A stretch of 64,000 nucleotides of DNA, from positions 310,001 to 374,000 of the forward strand of contig NW_024468260.1 in the NCBI RefSeq assembly GCF_002104995.1, read 5' to 3'. The notes below the pieces were generated by a model, which saw nothing but the letters and a program-made list of their open reading frames with translations, was not told the origin of the DNA and searched no databases. Position 1 is the first letter of the stretch; every line of letters starts with the position of its first letter. This stretch comes from Linderina pennispora. Lineage: Eukaryota; Kickxellomycota; Kickxellomycetes; Kickxellales; Kickxellaceae. Below are positions 11,500 to 21,756 of this stretch, in pieces. A program made the position numbers and the translations under genes.

Positions 11500-11739
11500 A
11501 TGTCGCTTCATCTGTGTAAAGACTGCATGACGGCGTTTGAAAATGAAGACTGGTACCATACCCACATGCTGCGTATTCACAACATCGATCTGCCAGCAAG
11601 AAGGCAGATGTCGATGAACTCGTCTGTCTGCTCGATTCCAAGCCAGCCAGCAATTGACGAGCGGGTTGTGGAGCACCGGCCAGGGTCGGTTTTACCAATG
11701 CTGTTTAGTGCGATCAGGCGGCGCCTGTCTCTCTGGTAG
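11500..11739 (+). CDS. Small protein with one C2H2 zinc finger
   Basis: 79-aa open frame MSLHLCKDCMTAFENEDWYH onward. It has a single C-x2-C-x12-H-x4-H finger (CKDC then HTHMLRIH) at residues 6-27, followed by a polar tail ending RRRLSLW. The ATG at 11500 follows a CT-rich leader, which supports it as a start. The frame is open far upstream but without coding character. No named family is recognised. It resembles the other short single-finger ORF at 8241-8468 only in design, not in sequence. Confidence 0.5.
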   Translation: MSLHLCKDCMTAFENEDWYHTHMLRIHNIDLPARRQMSMNSSVCSIPSQPAIDERVVEHRPGSVLPMLFSAIRRRLSLW

Positions 11740-12015
11740 AAAAACAATTATCAATTACTTTGCTCATGATGTGAGCCCGGACTGCTAGGTCAGCATGGTT
11801 TGGCAACGTCAATAAAGAGCAACACGGCGAACCGGTCATTTGAACGTGTCGGATGGTTGTTGGTACAATGGTCGATCATGGACATCTCCTGTCTTGATGG
11901 CCTGCCCAACGCGGGTGTCTCTGCGCTGGTTCGTCGCTACTGGGAGCAGAATAGCCTGTAGCTGCAGCACGCCTCTTGCACGGCTTCTTTATTGCCGGAG
12001 TGGATGCCAGAAGCA
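11740..12015. other. Intergenic region 3' of the small zinc-finger ORF
   Basis: AT-richer sequence (aaacaattatcaattactt). It is also the downstream flank of the TnpB-like relic on the other strand. No inverted repeat or target duplication was found by eye. Confidence 0.35.
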
Positions 12016-12546
12016 TCAGCAGCAATAGGCCGTAGAACGACGGAACCGTTCAGGAATACTGACTGAATCACAGGACTGGAAAATGAGTCTGGAGTTTAGA
12101 ACTGCTGCGAGATCGCGGTTCAAGATCCGAGACGAATAGGCTCGCCTGTATTGTGCCATGGCCTGCTTACATGAACTCGCTTTGTACAGCGGAGAAGGCC
12201 ATTGGCACGTCACAGTTGGGTTCTTCGATCTCTGGTAGGGCCGCGGATTGGGAACATGCCAGAATGTCTGCAGGCGACTTTTTGCAGCAGAACGGGCACA
12301 TCGACGATGTCCGGAATTCGTCGATCCAGATAGACTTCAAAGCCATGGTGCTTGAACTTGTCGCGCCCATCCCTTGCCTACGGATCGGCGCATGGTGTCG
12401 GGCCATCTGGCGCACTCCAATTGCCCATTTTCTGCACCAGATCTGGACCGAACTTGGCTCCAGGGGTTTGCGGCAAGCTGACCGTTCCAGGTCTGAGCGC
12501 CGAGGATGCGAAAGTTGAGTGATTCGTTTATTGGACTGCTAAACAT
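12016..12546 (-). pseudogene. C-terminal relic of a Fanzor/TnpB-like (IS605 OrfB type) protein
   Basis: Reading the minus strand across several frames gives, in order: FGPDLVQKMGNWSAP, MARHHAPIR, a KFKHHGFEVYL segment, IDEFRTSSMCPFC, NGLLRCTK, CKQAMAQYRR and NRDLAAVLNSRLIF, then IPERFRR at the end. This is the order of the RuvC-like and zinc-ribbon end of fungal Fanzor/TnpB-like proteins (DExxTSxxCxxC, a second Cys pair after HGLLRC, then NRDxxA). At least four frame changes occur within about 180 codons. Some may be the same insertion errors seen in host genes. No N-terminal half is recognisable before the Arh1 gene at 12793, so it is truncated in any case. Confidence 0.7.
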
Positions 12547-12792
12547 ACAAAATGCGGAGGAACTAAGACGAATGGCCCTTTAATACATGGACCAAGGTTC
12601 GATTTTACCAGTGCTATTCAGGTATATATGGAACACCTTAGGATCTGAATCCATCGGGCAAAAGGGGAATACTGTTTTATGTGTTCATATAGCGAGTCAT
12701 GCATACTCGTTGCGAGGCTCAGGAAAGCCTGAATCTATTCAGTTAATAAAAACGCTCTAGCAGGCGGTCCGGCGCTTTTTGGTCTATATTTT

Positions 12793-14304
12793 TTATGCCA
12801 GAGGTAGGTTAAGGGAAACAACATTTACTTTTCCCTCGTTCTCGCGGATAATCTGAAGCATGTCCTCGACCCGAGTGACTTTCTCGCGCGGCTTGCCAAT
12901 TTCCTTGCCTGCAGCAAACTCGTACTCCTCCAGCCTCCTCCAGTCGTCGTTGGATACACGCTGGCCCTTTACTTTTTCCAGGACCGCGTCGATCTGTTCG
13001 CGCGAGCACTTGCCGTCAGGAATGTTCTTGTTGTTGATGTCCATGACAATGGTATCGGCTGTGTGGTATGCGTCTTGCATGGTGGTTGCAATGACCCCGA
13101 CGGGCCCACGCTTGACCCACCCGGATACATATAGGCCAGGCACGACGTCTTCGCCGTCGACAACGCGCCCGCTGATATTTGGTACGATCTTCTTGGCAGA
13201 GTCGAACGGCGCACCCTCCACCGGCGTGCTGGCATATCCGATGCTGCGCAGGACCATACAGCACGGAACTACAGTTGTTCTGTCCGTAGGCACAGCCCTG
13301 GCGCTTTCCGCCGGGCCCTCAAGCGTATTGTGGTTGAGTAGAATCGCCTGTGGATACTCAATCTGGCCATCATCTGAGTTGATGGCATTGTATACGACCT
13401 TGGTAGGGCTCCTCAGGAACTCGAGCCGAAGCGTCTTCTTCTGATCCCCGGATGGCAGGGTGCGCCCGTGCTTGATCAGCAGGTCCATCATGCGTTTGAG
13501 TGGCCGCGACTTGGCCAGCAGCTCCTTGTTCTGCTCACACTCGCGCTTAATCAGTGGTACGTCGGTGATGATCTCCAGGCCCGGGATCTTGGTCATTTCG
13601 CGCAGCTCCTTGATTGTGAATGACGCCTGCAGAGGGCCACGCCGGCCAACCATGACAACATTGGTGACCGAGCTCTTACGTAGAGCCTCCAGCGCGTTGT
13701 AGGTGATGTCGGTTTGGGCCAAGACCTCAGGATCAGTAAGCAGGATGCGCGCGCAGTCCAGCGCGACATTGCCGTGTCCAATTACAACCACTGTCTCGAG
13801 CGAATTAAGATCGGGCTGCAGGTCCCTGCGCCTCTGGCAGTCCGTTGTACCATCCGACAAACTCGCGTGCTGCCAGCACTCCATCCGATCCCTCTATGCC
13901 GTCTTCGCCCGGGATCCCTAGCTTCTTGTCCTGGCTGGCACCGTACGCCAATACCACGCCATCGTATGTGTTCTTTAGCTCGTCGAGCTGAATGTCCCGG
14001 CCCAGCTTGACGTTGCCGAAATACCGCACGTTCTTGTTAGGCCGCCACTTCCTCAAACTTGCTCATGCAGTTTTTGACCTCCGGGTGGTCGGGCGCGACG
14101 CCGTACCGTACAAGTCCCGTGTGGTGTCGGCAGCCGCTCGAAGATATCGATTTGTGTGTCGGGCGCTTTTGCCAGGAGCCGTGCAGCCGTATAGAATCCT
14201 GCAGCACCGCCGCCCGCAATCGCTATGTTGGTGTCGACTGCGCGTGTCGTCGAGAACAGGCGCCGTGAAACCGGAGAGCGCGCGGGGAATGTGAATCGCA
14301 GCAT
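12793..14304 (-). CDS. ARH1: Mitochondrial NADPH:adrenodoxin/ferredoxin oxidoreductase (Arh1/FDXR)
   Basis: FAD enzyme that passes electrons from NADPH to mitochondrial ferredoxin for Fe-S cluster and heme A synthesis. The N-terminus is Arg/Ser-rich and mitochondrial in style (MLRFTFPARSPVSRRLFSTT). FAD-binding GGGAAGFYTA follows, then RYGVAPDHPEVKNCMSKFEEV, RYFGNVKLGRDI, VLAYGAS, the NADPH-binding VVIGHGNVALDCARIL, and late YVSGWVKRGPVGVIATT. About 500 aa, as in the family. Three single inserted bases split it, near 14125, 14045 and 13850; homology is otherwise continuous to the stop at 12793. It shares a divergent promoter with the small secreted protein at 14605. Confidence 0.93.
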
Positions 14305-14604
14305 TGGAATCAGAAAAATACGAATTCGCAGTAGACAGCGGAGGTGAGAAGGGCGTATTTTTATCGCGATCCAGCTCGCATTTGCGGACTGCTTGATAAT
14401 TACTAATGAATACCAAGAAAATGGCCGAAATACATGTGCCTCAAATGGTCGACAGGCGGTAAGACCACAAAGCAGTCCGGATGTGGCCGATACGTGCTAA
14501 TTATATGCCTGGTTTCAGGGTGCCACCATCGGGGCTCGTGGATAAAATGACAGCCAGCGGCCCGAGTCACTGCCGACCACACATCTGCGTATTCCCTCTC
14601 CACC

Positions 14605-14898
14605 ATGAAGTACATTGCCCTCGTCTTTATCTTTGCGTCCACTATCGGTGCTCTGCCTTGCATTGGCCCTACCTGCCCGAGCACTCCCACGAGCAGACCG
14701 CTAATAAACCTTCGCATTGACGCCTCAGAAGACAGTAGAAAAGACGGCCTCCTGAACATCGACGCTTTGGACCGCTATGTTGTTGCCCGCGTTGGCGGTA
14801 CGCCGCTGGCTCCTGAAGAGAAAGGCAAGCTCATCAATGCCGAGATCCTTGTGAGCTCAACCATAGCACCGCCACTCTGGGGTAACGCATTCCATTAG
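14605..14898 (+). CDS. Small predicted secreted protein
   Basis: 97-aa frame starting MKYIALVFIFASTIGALP, a good signal peptide with cleavage expected after about residue 16. The mature part has two cysteines close together (CIGPTC), then charged sequence with DGLLNIDALDRYVVARVGG and KLINAEILVSS. I recognise no family. The convergent Trm11 stop lies only 25 bases downstream. The reverse strand is also open here (14403-14759), but the signal peptide makes the plus strand the better call. Function unknown; effector or wall protein would be a guess. Confidence 0.55.
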   Translation: MKYIALVFIFASTIGALPCIGPTCPSTPTSRPLINLRIDASEDSRKDGLLNIDALDRYVVARVGGTPLAPEEKGKLINAEILVSSTIAPPLWGNAFH

Positions 14899-14923
14899 TT
14901 AACAACCGTTGAATAAATGTGTT

Positions 14924-16259
14924 TTATTTCGACGCCATGGGCTCAAATTTGCTAAAGTATCTGTCGCGGAAGCGCATATGAGCAGGTGCGTGCTCTGGGG
15001 CCGGCGTCGACTCGGTTGACTCGTCTATCTCGCGCACCTTCTCCATGGTAACGAGTCCTGCGGCTCCACCCGCCGAACGGCTGCTCCGAATTAGCCACCA
15101 GCCTGAACACCTCGTGCTGGGGGATATCCTTCGGATCGTACTCATCGGCGACGGTCGGCAGCCAGTACACAAGCCGTCCGCCGACCACCAGGTTCTCTGC
15201 GGCAAAGTTCAAAAGATCGGTAATAACCTCGGCCATCTCATAGGGCACGGTAGGCGGATAGTAGTTCTCGCGCTTGTAGTTCTCAACGCCGTCGATGATT
15301 CTGAAGCTGTTCTCGGCCACAGTGCCGTCCTTGCGGCCAAGGCGCTTGGCGCCAGCACGCACGCCATAGGGCGGATCGGTCACGATGGCGTCGAATTTGG
15401 CGCCCTTCCGCCACGGGTTGCGGCAAATATCAAAGACAAGCGTGTCGACGACCTTGTCGGCAAGGTTGTACTGCTTCAGGTTGGCACTGATGCCGTCGAC
15501 GCCGCGCCGGAACCCGGCGGTGCCGCGGATCTGCCGCCCGTCAATGTCCGAGCCCATCGAGAGGGCGCCAAAGTGCGAGCATGTGAGCAGGAAGCTGCCA
15601 GTGCCTACAAACGGATCGTAGACCAAGGCACCGGGTCTTGCCAGCGCCTGGTTGGCCATGACCAGCGACAGCTCGGCGTCCATTGATGTGTTGCCCAGGT
15701 ACTTGCGCTTCTTCAAATCGTACTTGCTGACCAGATCGCGGCTGCCGCTGGCGATAATGCGCCCGAACCAGATCTTCTTGGGCACCGCCGCCGCGTTCGT
15801 CTGTGTCGCTGACTCGCCATAGTCCTCGAGCACGGCGAATTCGACATCCGGATTGCGCATTTCGATCTTGCCCTCGAAGCCCAGGAAGCTGAACGACTCG
15901 ATCACGGATATCTGCTCCTTGGTTGTCAGGGATTTGCCGAACCCGCCCACGGTGAACTTGAATGACGACTGGTTGTAGTCGGCCCAGCGCTCTGGTGTCT
16001 GCTTGACCTCGGCAAACAGCTCGTCATACGTTGTGCCGCTGCCCCAGTACTCGACAATCCTGCGCAAGAGAATCGCTCGCCGCACCAGCTTGGCCGCCAG
16101 CTCGTCTGAAGCCACCTCAATCACCAAGAACGGCGACATGGTATCGTAGGTCGACGGGTCATAGCTGATCTCGACGCCCTCAAGCGTTGCCAGTGACTCG
16201 AGCTCGGCTAGCCGGAAGTCCTCGTGGAAATGCGCAAATTGTACGATATACTTTGGCAT
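14924..16259 (-). CDS. TRM11: Trm11 catalytic subunit, tRNA guanosine-10 N2-methyltransferase
   Basis: Trm11 with Trm112 makes m2G10 in tRNA in the cytosol. The protein starts MPKYIVQFAHFHEDFRLAEL and has a THUMP-like N-terminal half with ERWADYNQSSFKF. The Rossmann methyltransferase half follows, with LVYDPFVGTGSFL (motif I), GSDIDGRQIRG, and the catalytic IVTDPPYGVRAGAKR. Length of about 444 aa is normal. One inserted base near 15045, after EQPFGGWSRR, diverts the frame; the true C-terminus is MEKVREIDEST to the stop at 14924. It is divergent from Kre33, another RNA-modifying enzyme, with about 270 bases between starts. Confidence 0.93.
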
Positions 16260-16525
16260 GGTAGAAAATCAGAAAACGAAGAGTGCGCAAGGATACATTT
16301 TCCAATTTTTCTGTAAAATAGCTCTGATCTTGAAGCTAGAAATGGAATATTGGTCGTGATCGATCTAAGAATCTGGGGCAAAGATTAGTTTTCCTAAACT
16401 TTTTTTTTTTGTCGATGGTTCGAGCAGGCAAAGGCGGCAGAGCTTTTCATCCTGCTTTCTTGCACACTCACACCTTCATTCGCCTACCATTTCTTAAACC
16501 CAAAAAAAAGTATATATTACAAGGC
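16260..16525. promoter_or_regulatory. Shared divergent promoter of TRM11 and KRE33
   Basis: 266 bases between two divergent start codons. It contains a T-run near 16400 and AT-rich sequence (aaaaaaaagtatatattacaa) directly before the KRE33 start, where a TATA-like tatata at about 16511 is visible. Role inferred from position. Confidence 0.5.
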
Positions 16526-19500
16526 ATGGTTCGCAAGGCGGTAGACGCGCGTATTAACACGCTGATCAAGAACGGGGTTCAGCAGAACCACAGATCATTC
16601 TTTGTCCTCGTTGGCGACAAGGGCAAGGACCAGGTAAGAATGCAGAGGGCAAAGGCGCTTCAACGATGGCGGTTTCTGGGCGCCACACATACATGCTAAC
16701 CCCAAGGCGTATGGCATAATAGGTGGTGAACCTACACTGGATGCTGTCGCAGGCACGGGTGACAGGACGGCCGTCGGTTCTGTGGTGCTACAAGAAGGAG
16801 CTCGGGTTCACGAGCCACCGCAAGAAGCGGGAGGCGAAGATCAAGCGGGACATCAAAAAGGGGATCCGCGAGGCGAACTCTGAGGATCCGTTCGAGATGT
16901 TCATTGCGCTGACAGACATCAGGTACACGTACTACAAGGAGTCGCACAAGATCCTGGGAAACACATACGGAATGTGCGTGCTGCAGGACTTTGAGGCACT
17001 GACGCCGAACATTCTGGCGCGGACGATCGAGACGGTGGAGGGCGGAGGCATTGTGGTGCTGCTGCTCAAGTCGATGAAGTCGCTGAAGCAGCTGTACACG
17101 ATGACGATGGATGTGCATTCGCGGTACCGGACGGAGGCGCACGGAGACGTGGTTGCGCGGTTCAACGAGCGGTTCATCCTGTCGCTGGCAGACAACCGGT
17201 CGTGCGTGGTGCTGGACGACGAGCTGAACGTGCTGCCGATCTCGCTGGGCAAGAGCGTGAAGCCGGTGGCGCCCAAGAAGTCGAGCGTGCTGGAGCCGCG
17301 CCAGCAGGAGCTGGCGGATCTGAAGAAGTCGCTGGAGGACACGCAGCCGATCGGGGCGCTGGTGGGCAAGGCCAAGACGCTGGACCAGGCGAAGGCGATT
17401 ATGACGTTTGTGGATGCGATCTCAGAGAAGTCGCTGCGCGCGACGGTGTCGCTGACGGCCGGGCGTGGACGCGGCAAGTCGGCGGCGCTGGGAATTGCGC
17501 TGGCCAGTGCGATTGCGTACGGGTACTCGAACATCTTTGTCACATCGCCGTCGCCGGAGAACCTGAAGACGCTGTTCCAGTTTGTGTTCAAGGGCTTTGA
17601 TGCGCTGGGGTTCGAGGAGCACACGGACTATGACATTGTGCAGTCGACCAACCCAGAGTTCCGCGATGCGGTGGTGCGCGTCAATGTGTTCCGCAAGCAC
17701 CGGCAGACAATCCAATACATCCAGCCGCAGGATGCGTTCACGCTGGCGCAGGCGGAGCTGGTGGTGATTGATGAGGCGGCAGCAATCCCGCTGCCGCTGG
17801 TCAAGAAGCTGATGGGGCCGTATCTGGTGTTTATGGCGTCGACCATCAACGGATACGAGGGCACAGGCCGGTCGCTGTCGCTGAAGCTGATCCAGCAGCT
17901 GCGCGAGCAGTCGCGTGGATTTGTATCCGGGGCGTCGGGCAGCGGGTCGGTCAGTGCAGGCGGGCGGACGCTGAAGGAGGTGGCGCTGGAGGAGCCGATC
18001 CGGTACAGCATGGGTGATGCGACCGAGCAGTGGCTCAACAAGCTGCTATGCCTGGACGCAACCGTGGTGCCCAAGACGCTGAGCGGCTGCCCGCACCCGT
18101 CAGAGTGCGAGCTGTACTGGGTTAACCGCGACTCGCTGTTCTCGTATCACCCGGTGTCTGAGGCGTTCCTGCAGCGGCTGATGGGGCTGTTTGTAGCGTC
18201 GCACTACAAGAACTCGCCAAACGACCTGCAGCTGATGAGCGATGCGCCAGCGCACCAGGTGTTTGTTTTGCTGCCGCCAATCGACCCAGCGGCGGCGACG
18301 CTGCCGGAGCCGCTGTGCGCCATCCAGGTGTGTCTGGAGGGCGAGATCTCGCGGCAGGCGATCATGAACACGCTGGGACGCGGCGAGCGCAACGACGGCG
18401 ATTTGATCCCGTGGCTGGTGTCGCAGCAGTACCAGGACGAGGACTTTGCGGCGCTGTCGGGCGCGCGCGTGGTGCGGATTGCCACGCACCCGGACTACGC
18501 CAGTATGGGCTACGGCGGGCGGGCGCTGGAGCAGCTGCGCGACTTCTATGAGGGCAAGTTCCACTCGCTGCAGGAGCCCGACGCCGAGGGCATCCGCAGC
18601 TCGCTGGCAGACAGCGAGGAGGGCGGATTGCGGCGGATCACGGATTCGGAGCTTGATCAGGCGGATCTGCGCAAGGACGCCGTGGGCGTGCGCGACGCAA
18701 AGGCACTGCCGGCGCTGTTCATGCGGCTGGCAGAGAAGAAGCCCACGCGGCTGCACTGGCTGGGCGTCAGCTACGGGCTGACCGCCGGGCTGCACAAGTT
18801 CTGGAAGCGCGCGGGCTACGCGCCCGTGTATATGCGGCAGACCAGCAACGAGCTGACGGGCGAGTACACGTGCGTGATGCTCAACGAGCTCGCCACCGAC
18901 GGACTGGCGGTGCGTGCCAAGCAGGACTGGCTGGATGCGTTTGCACGCGACTTCCACCGGCGCTTCGCCACGCTGCTGTCGTACTCCTTCAAGGACTTCA
19001 CGGTTGTGCTGGCCATGAGCATCCTGGATGCCGCGCGGGCTGGGCGCAGTGCGCAGTCGCTGCAGGCCGACGCCAGCGTGCAGTTCACGCGCGATGACCT
19101 GGAGCGCGATTTCTCCGGCTACGACCTCAAGCGCCTGGAGTCGTATGCCAACAATATGCTGGACTACCATGTGATCCTTGACCTCCTGCCGACCATCGCG
19201 CAGCGCTACTTTGGCGCGCGCTACGGCTCCGGCGTGTCCTTGTCTGGCGTGCAGGCCTGCATTCTTCTGGGCATCGGCCTGCAGCACAAGTCAGTGGACG
19301 CAGTCGAGAAGGAGCTGAACCTGCCGTCGCGCCAGATCCTGGCGCTGTTCACCAAGATCCTGCGCAAGTTCTCCAACTTTTACCGCGACCTCGAGACCAA
19401 GGCGATTGAGGACGAGTTTGACCAGGAGCACGGCGAGGAGAAGCGCGGCGCCAAGCGGTCGCTGACGGATGACGCAGCGTGGGACCCAACCAAGCAGACG

Positions 19501-19827
19501 CTGGCCGAGGAGCTGGATGAGGCCGGCCGCGAGGTCTCGGAGGAGTTCAAGGAAAAGCAGCGCGAGCTGATCGACGCCATGGACATGTCGCAGTATGCGA
19601 TTGGCGGCGAGGACAAGGACTGGGAGGCGGCCGAGGGTCAGATCCGCAAGGCAGCCAACAGCGGCAGCGTGCAGACGGTCGTCAGCGTCAAGAACATGGA
19701 GAGCTCCAAGCGCGCGCGCACCGAGAAGAAGGTCGCCGCGGGGCTAGCCAAGTCCGAGGAAGCGCACCAGCGCAAGGCTGCCGCCCGCAAGCCCACCAAG
19801 GTCAGCAAGAAGACCAAGCGCACCTAA
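16526..19827 (+). CDS. KRE33: Kre33/NAT10 RNA cytidine acetyltransferase, one intron
   Basis: Nucleolar enzyme that makes N4-acetylcytidine in 18S rRNA and some tRNAs and is needed for 40S assembly. Exon 1 is 16526-16633 (MVRKAVDARINTLIKNGVQQ to GDKGKDQ) and exon 2 is 16723-19827. The 89-base intron has gtaag, a gctaac branch site and tag, phase 0. Domains in order: N-terminal TmcA-like part with RPSVLWCYKKELGF; helicase-like part with Walker A TAGRGRGKSAALG near residue 281 and DEAAAIPLPLVKKLMGPY; GNAT part with MGYGGRALEQL near residue 628 and LHWLGVSYGLT; a tRNA-binding-like C-terminus; and a Lys-rich tail. About 1070 aa, full length, with no frame breaks. Its 3' end is 36 bases from the convergent Atg29-like gene. 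Confidence 0.97.
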
Positions 19828-19863
19828 TTTTTTTCTTTTATTACAGTCTCCATTCAAACCTTC

Positions 19864-20634
19864 CTATTTCTTCTTGGACCACGGGAACATGCGGCTGCGC
19901 AGCATCGACGACATGCCGGTGCTGGCGTTCAGGGCCTCGGAGATCAGCGCGTCCTGCAGCGCCGACTCAGTGATCGAGCTGTCCGACAGATCGCTGAACG
20001 ACCCCAGCGACGACGCCTTTTCCTCCGACGGCTCCTCCGCCAGCTGCACCTCGGCGACATTCGGGTCTGCCGGCCCGCCCACCGACCGCATCCGCACACT
20101 AGCAGCCGGCGCCGTTTTCATCGAGTGGTCCTCGGGCTGCCCAATGCTCCGGTCCTCCTCAGGCGTCCTGGTGCTCAGTCCGACGGCCGGCGACGGCGTC
20201 CGCGTGCCCAAGGACTCGACGCTACGCAGCCCGGCATCCGCCAATGGCTCCTCGGGCGCATCGGGCGTCCCGGGGCTCCTGCTGGCCTGTTCGGCCGCCG
20301 CCCGCGCGCTCATCTGCACTTCGCTGTCTTCCAATTTCAGGCTGCGCCCCGTGTGCCGCTCGAATAGCATTGCCGCCGCCGCAAGCACCTTATGTAGCGG
20401 TACGTTGAGGTCGTGGGCGAGCAGACCCCAGTCAAATGTCACTTCGTCCTCTTCGATTTCCGCCAGAATCTCCAATGGCCGGCCTTGCGGCGCCGTAAGC
20501 AGGTACCGCCAGACTTGCTCGTCCAAGGGCGTAGGTGCAGGTGCTACAAGCGTGGGCTGTGGGAATGCCTCGGGGCGCTTGAAGGGGAACCGGAATATTA
20601 TGTTGACCGGACGGTCTGCCGAACCTGTGTCCAT
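19864..20634 (-). CDS. ATG29: Atg29-like autophagy protein
   Basis: Atg29 is a scaffold of the Atg17-Atg31-Atg29 complex at the fungal phagophore assembly site. The N-terminal domain fits: VNIIFRFPFKRPEAF, DEQVWRYLL, then FDWGLLAHDLNVPLHKVLAAAAMLFERHTG. The middle is long, Ser/Pro/Glu-rich and probably disordered. The end SDSSITESALQDALISEAL plus SSMLRSRMFPWSKKK is like fungal Atg29 tails. I take the ATG at 20634 (MDTGSADRP) as start, giving 256 aa. An in-frame ATG at 20709 is possible; the codons still further upstream look non-coding. The domain match is clear, but orthology versus a related Atg29-domain protein is not proven. Confidence 0.75.
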   Translation of the reverse strand: MDTGSADRPVNIIFRFPFKRPEAFPQPTLVAPAPTPLDEQVWRYLLTAPQGRPLEILAEIEEDEVTFDWGLLAHDLNVPLHKVLAAAAMLFERHTGRSLKLEDSEVQMSARAAAEQASRSPGTPDAPEEPLADAGLRSVESLGTRTPSPAVGLSTRTPEEDRSIGQPEDHSMKTAPAASVRMRSVGGPADPNVAEVQLAEEPSEEKASSLGSFSDLSDSSITESALQDALISEALNASTGMSSMLRSRMFPWSKKK

Positions 20635-20971
20635 CAGGGGCGTGGCTGCGGTATTGATGTAGAAAAAGTGCCAGGGTCTGAGAGTGGGCTGAGAAGTAGG
20701 CTGATGCATATTTTGCGACAGAGTGCTGCAGCTGTTTATTCTTTGTCGGTAATGCGAGTATAAAATGGGCACGCGACATGGCGAACGCTTGCTACGCTTG
20801 GCTATACGCTGAGGCTGTATATCTATGAGCGCCAAGACCGCATTGCAGGCGGCTTCCTGCCCCTAGTTCTTTACGAGTTTTATGTGGTACTCCGCCATAT
20901 ATTCCACAGCTGCCATCGACCATTGACAGCGCTGGCAGTATCTAAAACTAGCCTGCAGCACACGCGGGTGT

Positions 20972-21640
20972 TCAAATAAGATCATCAAGGAACGCCTCCA
21001 GCTCATCCGCCGCTGGCTTCTTCGGCGGAGTGGGCAGCACCGCCGGCTTCTTCACCGGCTGAGGTCTGAACGCCGGCCTCACTGCTGGCTGTGCTGCCGG
21101 CCTCACCGTCATCAACTTGCTGGTCTGCAATGTCGCCGGCACCCGCCTCTCCACCCGCGCCTCCACCGGCATCCCGACCGATTCCTCGACCTGGGGCATC
21201 TCCGTCCACTCATCAATCCCCAGCAGCCCATGCAGGTCCTGCCATTCCGCCGCATCCCTGCTTAGCATCTCCCATGGCACCTCCACCAGCTTCTCCCACA
21301 CATGGCTCTCCGGCAACTCCACTGTCTCGGACTGCAGCTGAAAGTACACAGCCGATTGTTCTGCTGCCAGCCCGTCCGATTTGTCCTGCATGTATTTGAG
21401 AAAGTCTGCGATGTCCTGTTCGTCCTGTGCGTCGCTGGGCACGTCGCTGGGGTCGGCGTATCGCCAGGAGTTGTCCTGCATGTTTCGTCGCGAGAACTGC
21501 TTGCGGTCAACTGATGGTGAGGTGCTTGGATGGTCGGCTGGGCGCGACTTGCCGTGGCGCTCCCGGTGCGTCTGCGCCGCCTCCTTGTGCGTCGCCTGAT
21601 ACCGGCGACTAGCCTTCTGTTTGTGCAAGTCTGGACGCAT
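20972..21640 (-). CDS. Putative Aven-like protein
   Basis: 222-aa hydrophilic protein, one open frame. The start MRPDLHKQKASRRYQATHKE is basic. QFSRRNMQDNSWRY follows, then DEQDIADFLKYMQD, a middle part AVYFQLQSETVELPESHVWE, and Pro/Val/Lys-rich repeats such as PAAQPAVRPAFRPQP. It ends DELEAFLDDLI. The SRRxxxxNxxRY block, the serine-free middle and the ELExxLDxxI tail are in the same order as in animal Aven, a cell-death and checkpoint (ATM) regulator. This is an inference from short motifs. If wrong, the gene is simply an unrecognised conserved-looking protein. It is in tandem with the Atg29-like and DUF202 genes. Confidence 0.5.
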   Translation of the reverse strand: MRPDLHKQKASRRYQATHKEAAQTHRERHGKSRPADHPSTSPSVDRKQFSRRNMQDNSWRYADPSDVPSDAQDEQDIADFLKYMQDKSDGLAAEQSAVYFQLQSETVELPESHVWEKLVEVPWEMLSRDAAEWQDLHGLLGIDEWTEMPQVEESVGMPVEARVERRVPATLQTSKLMTVRPAAQPAVRPAFRPQPVKKPAVLPTPPKKPAADELEAFLDDLI

Positions 21641-21756
21641 CTTTCAGAGAATAGCAATCGAAACACTATATCTTTTTTTTTTTTTAAATTGTTTATCGTA
21701 TATTCATAATAGGAACTGGAAGATTCAGAGATATGGAACAGATAAGAAAAATAACG

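Noticed and set aside
18100-19287. 395-codon open frame on the minus strand inside KRE33
   Set aside because: Antisense shadow of a GC-rich coding exon; no motif and KRE33 is certain on the plus strand.
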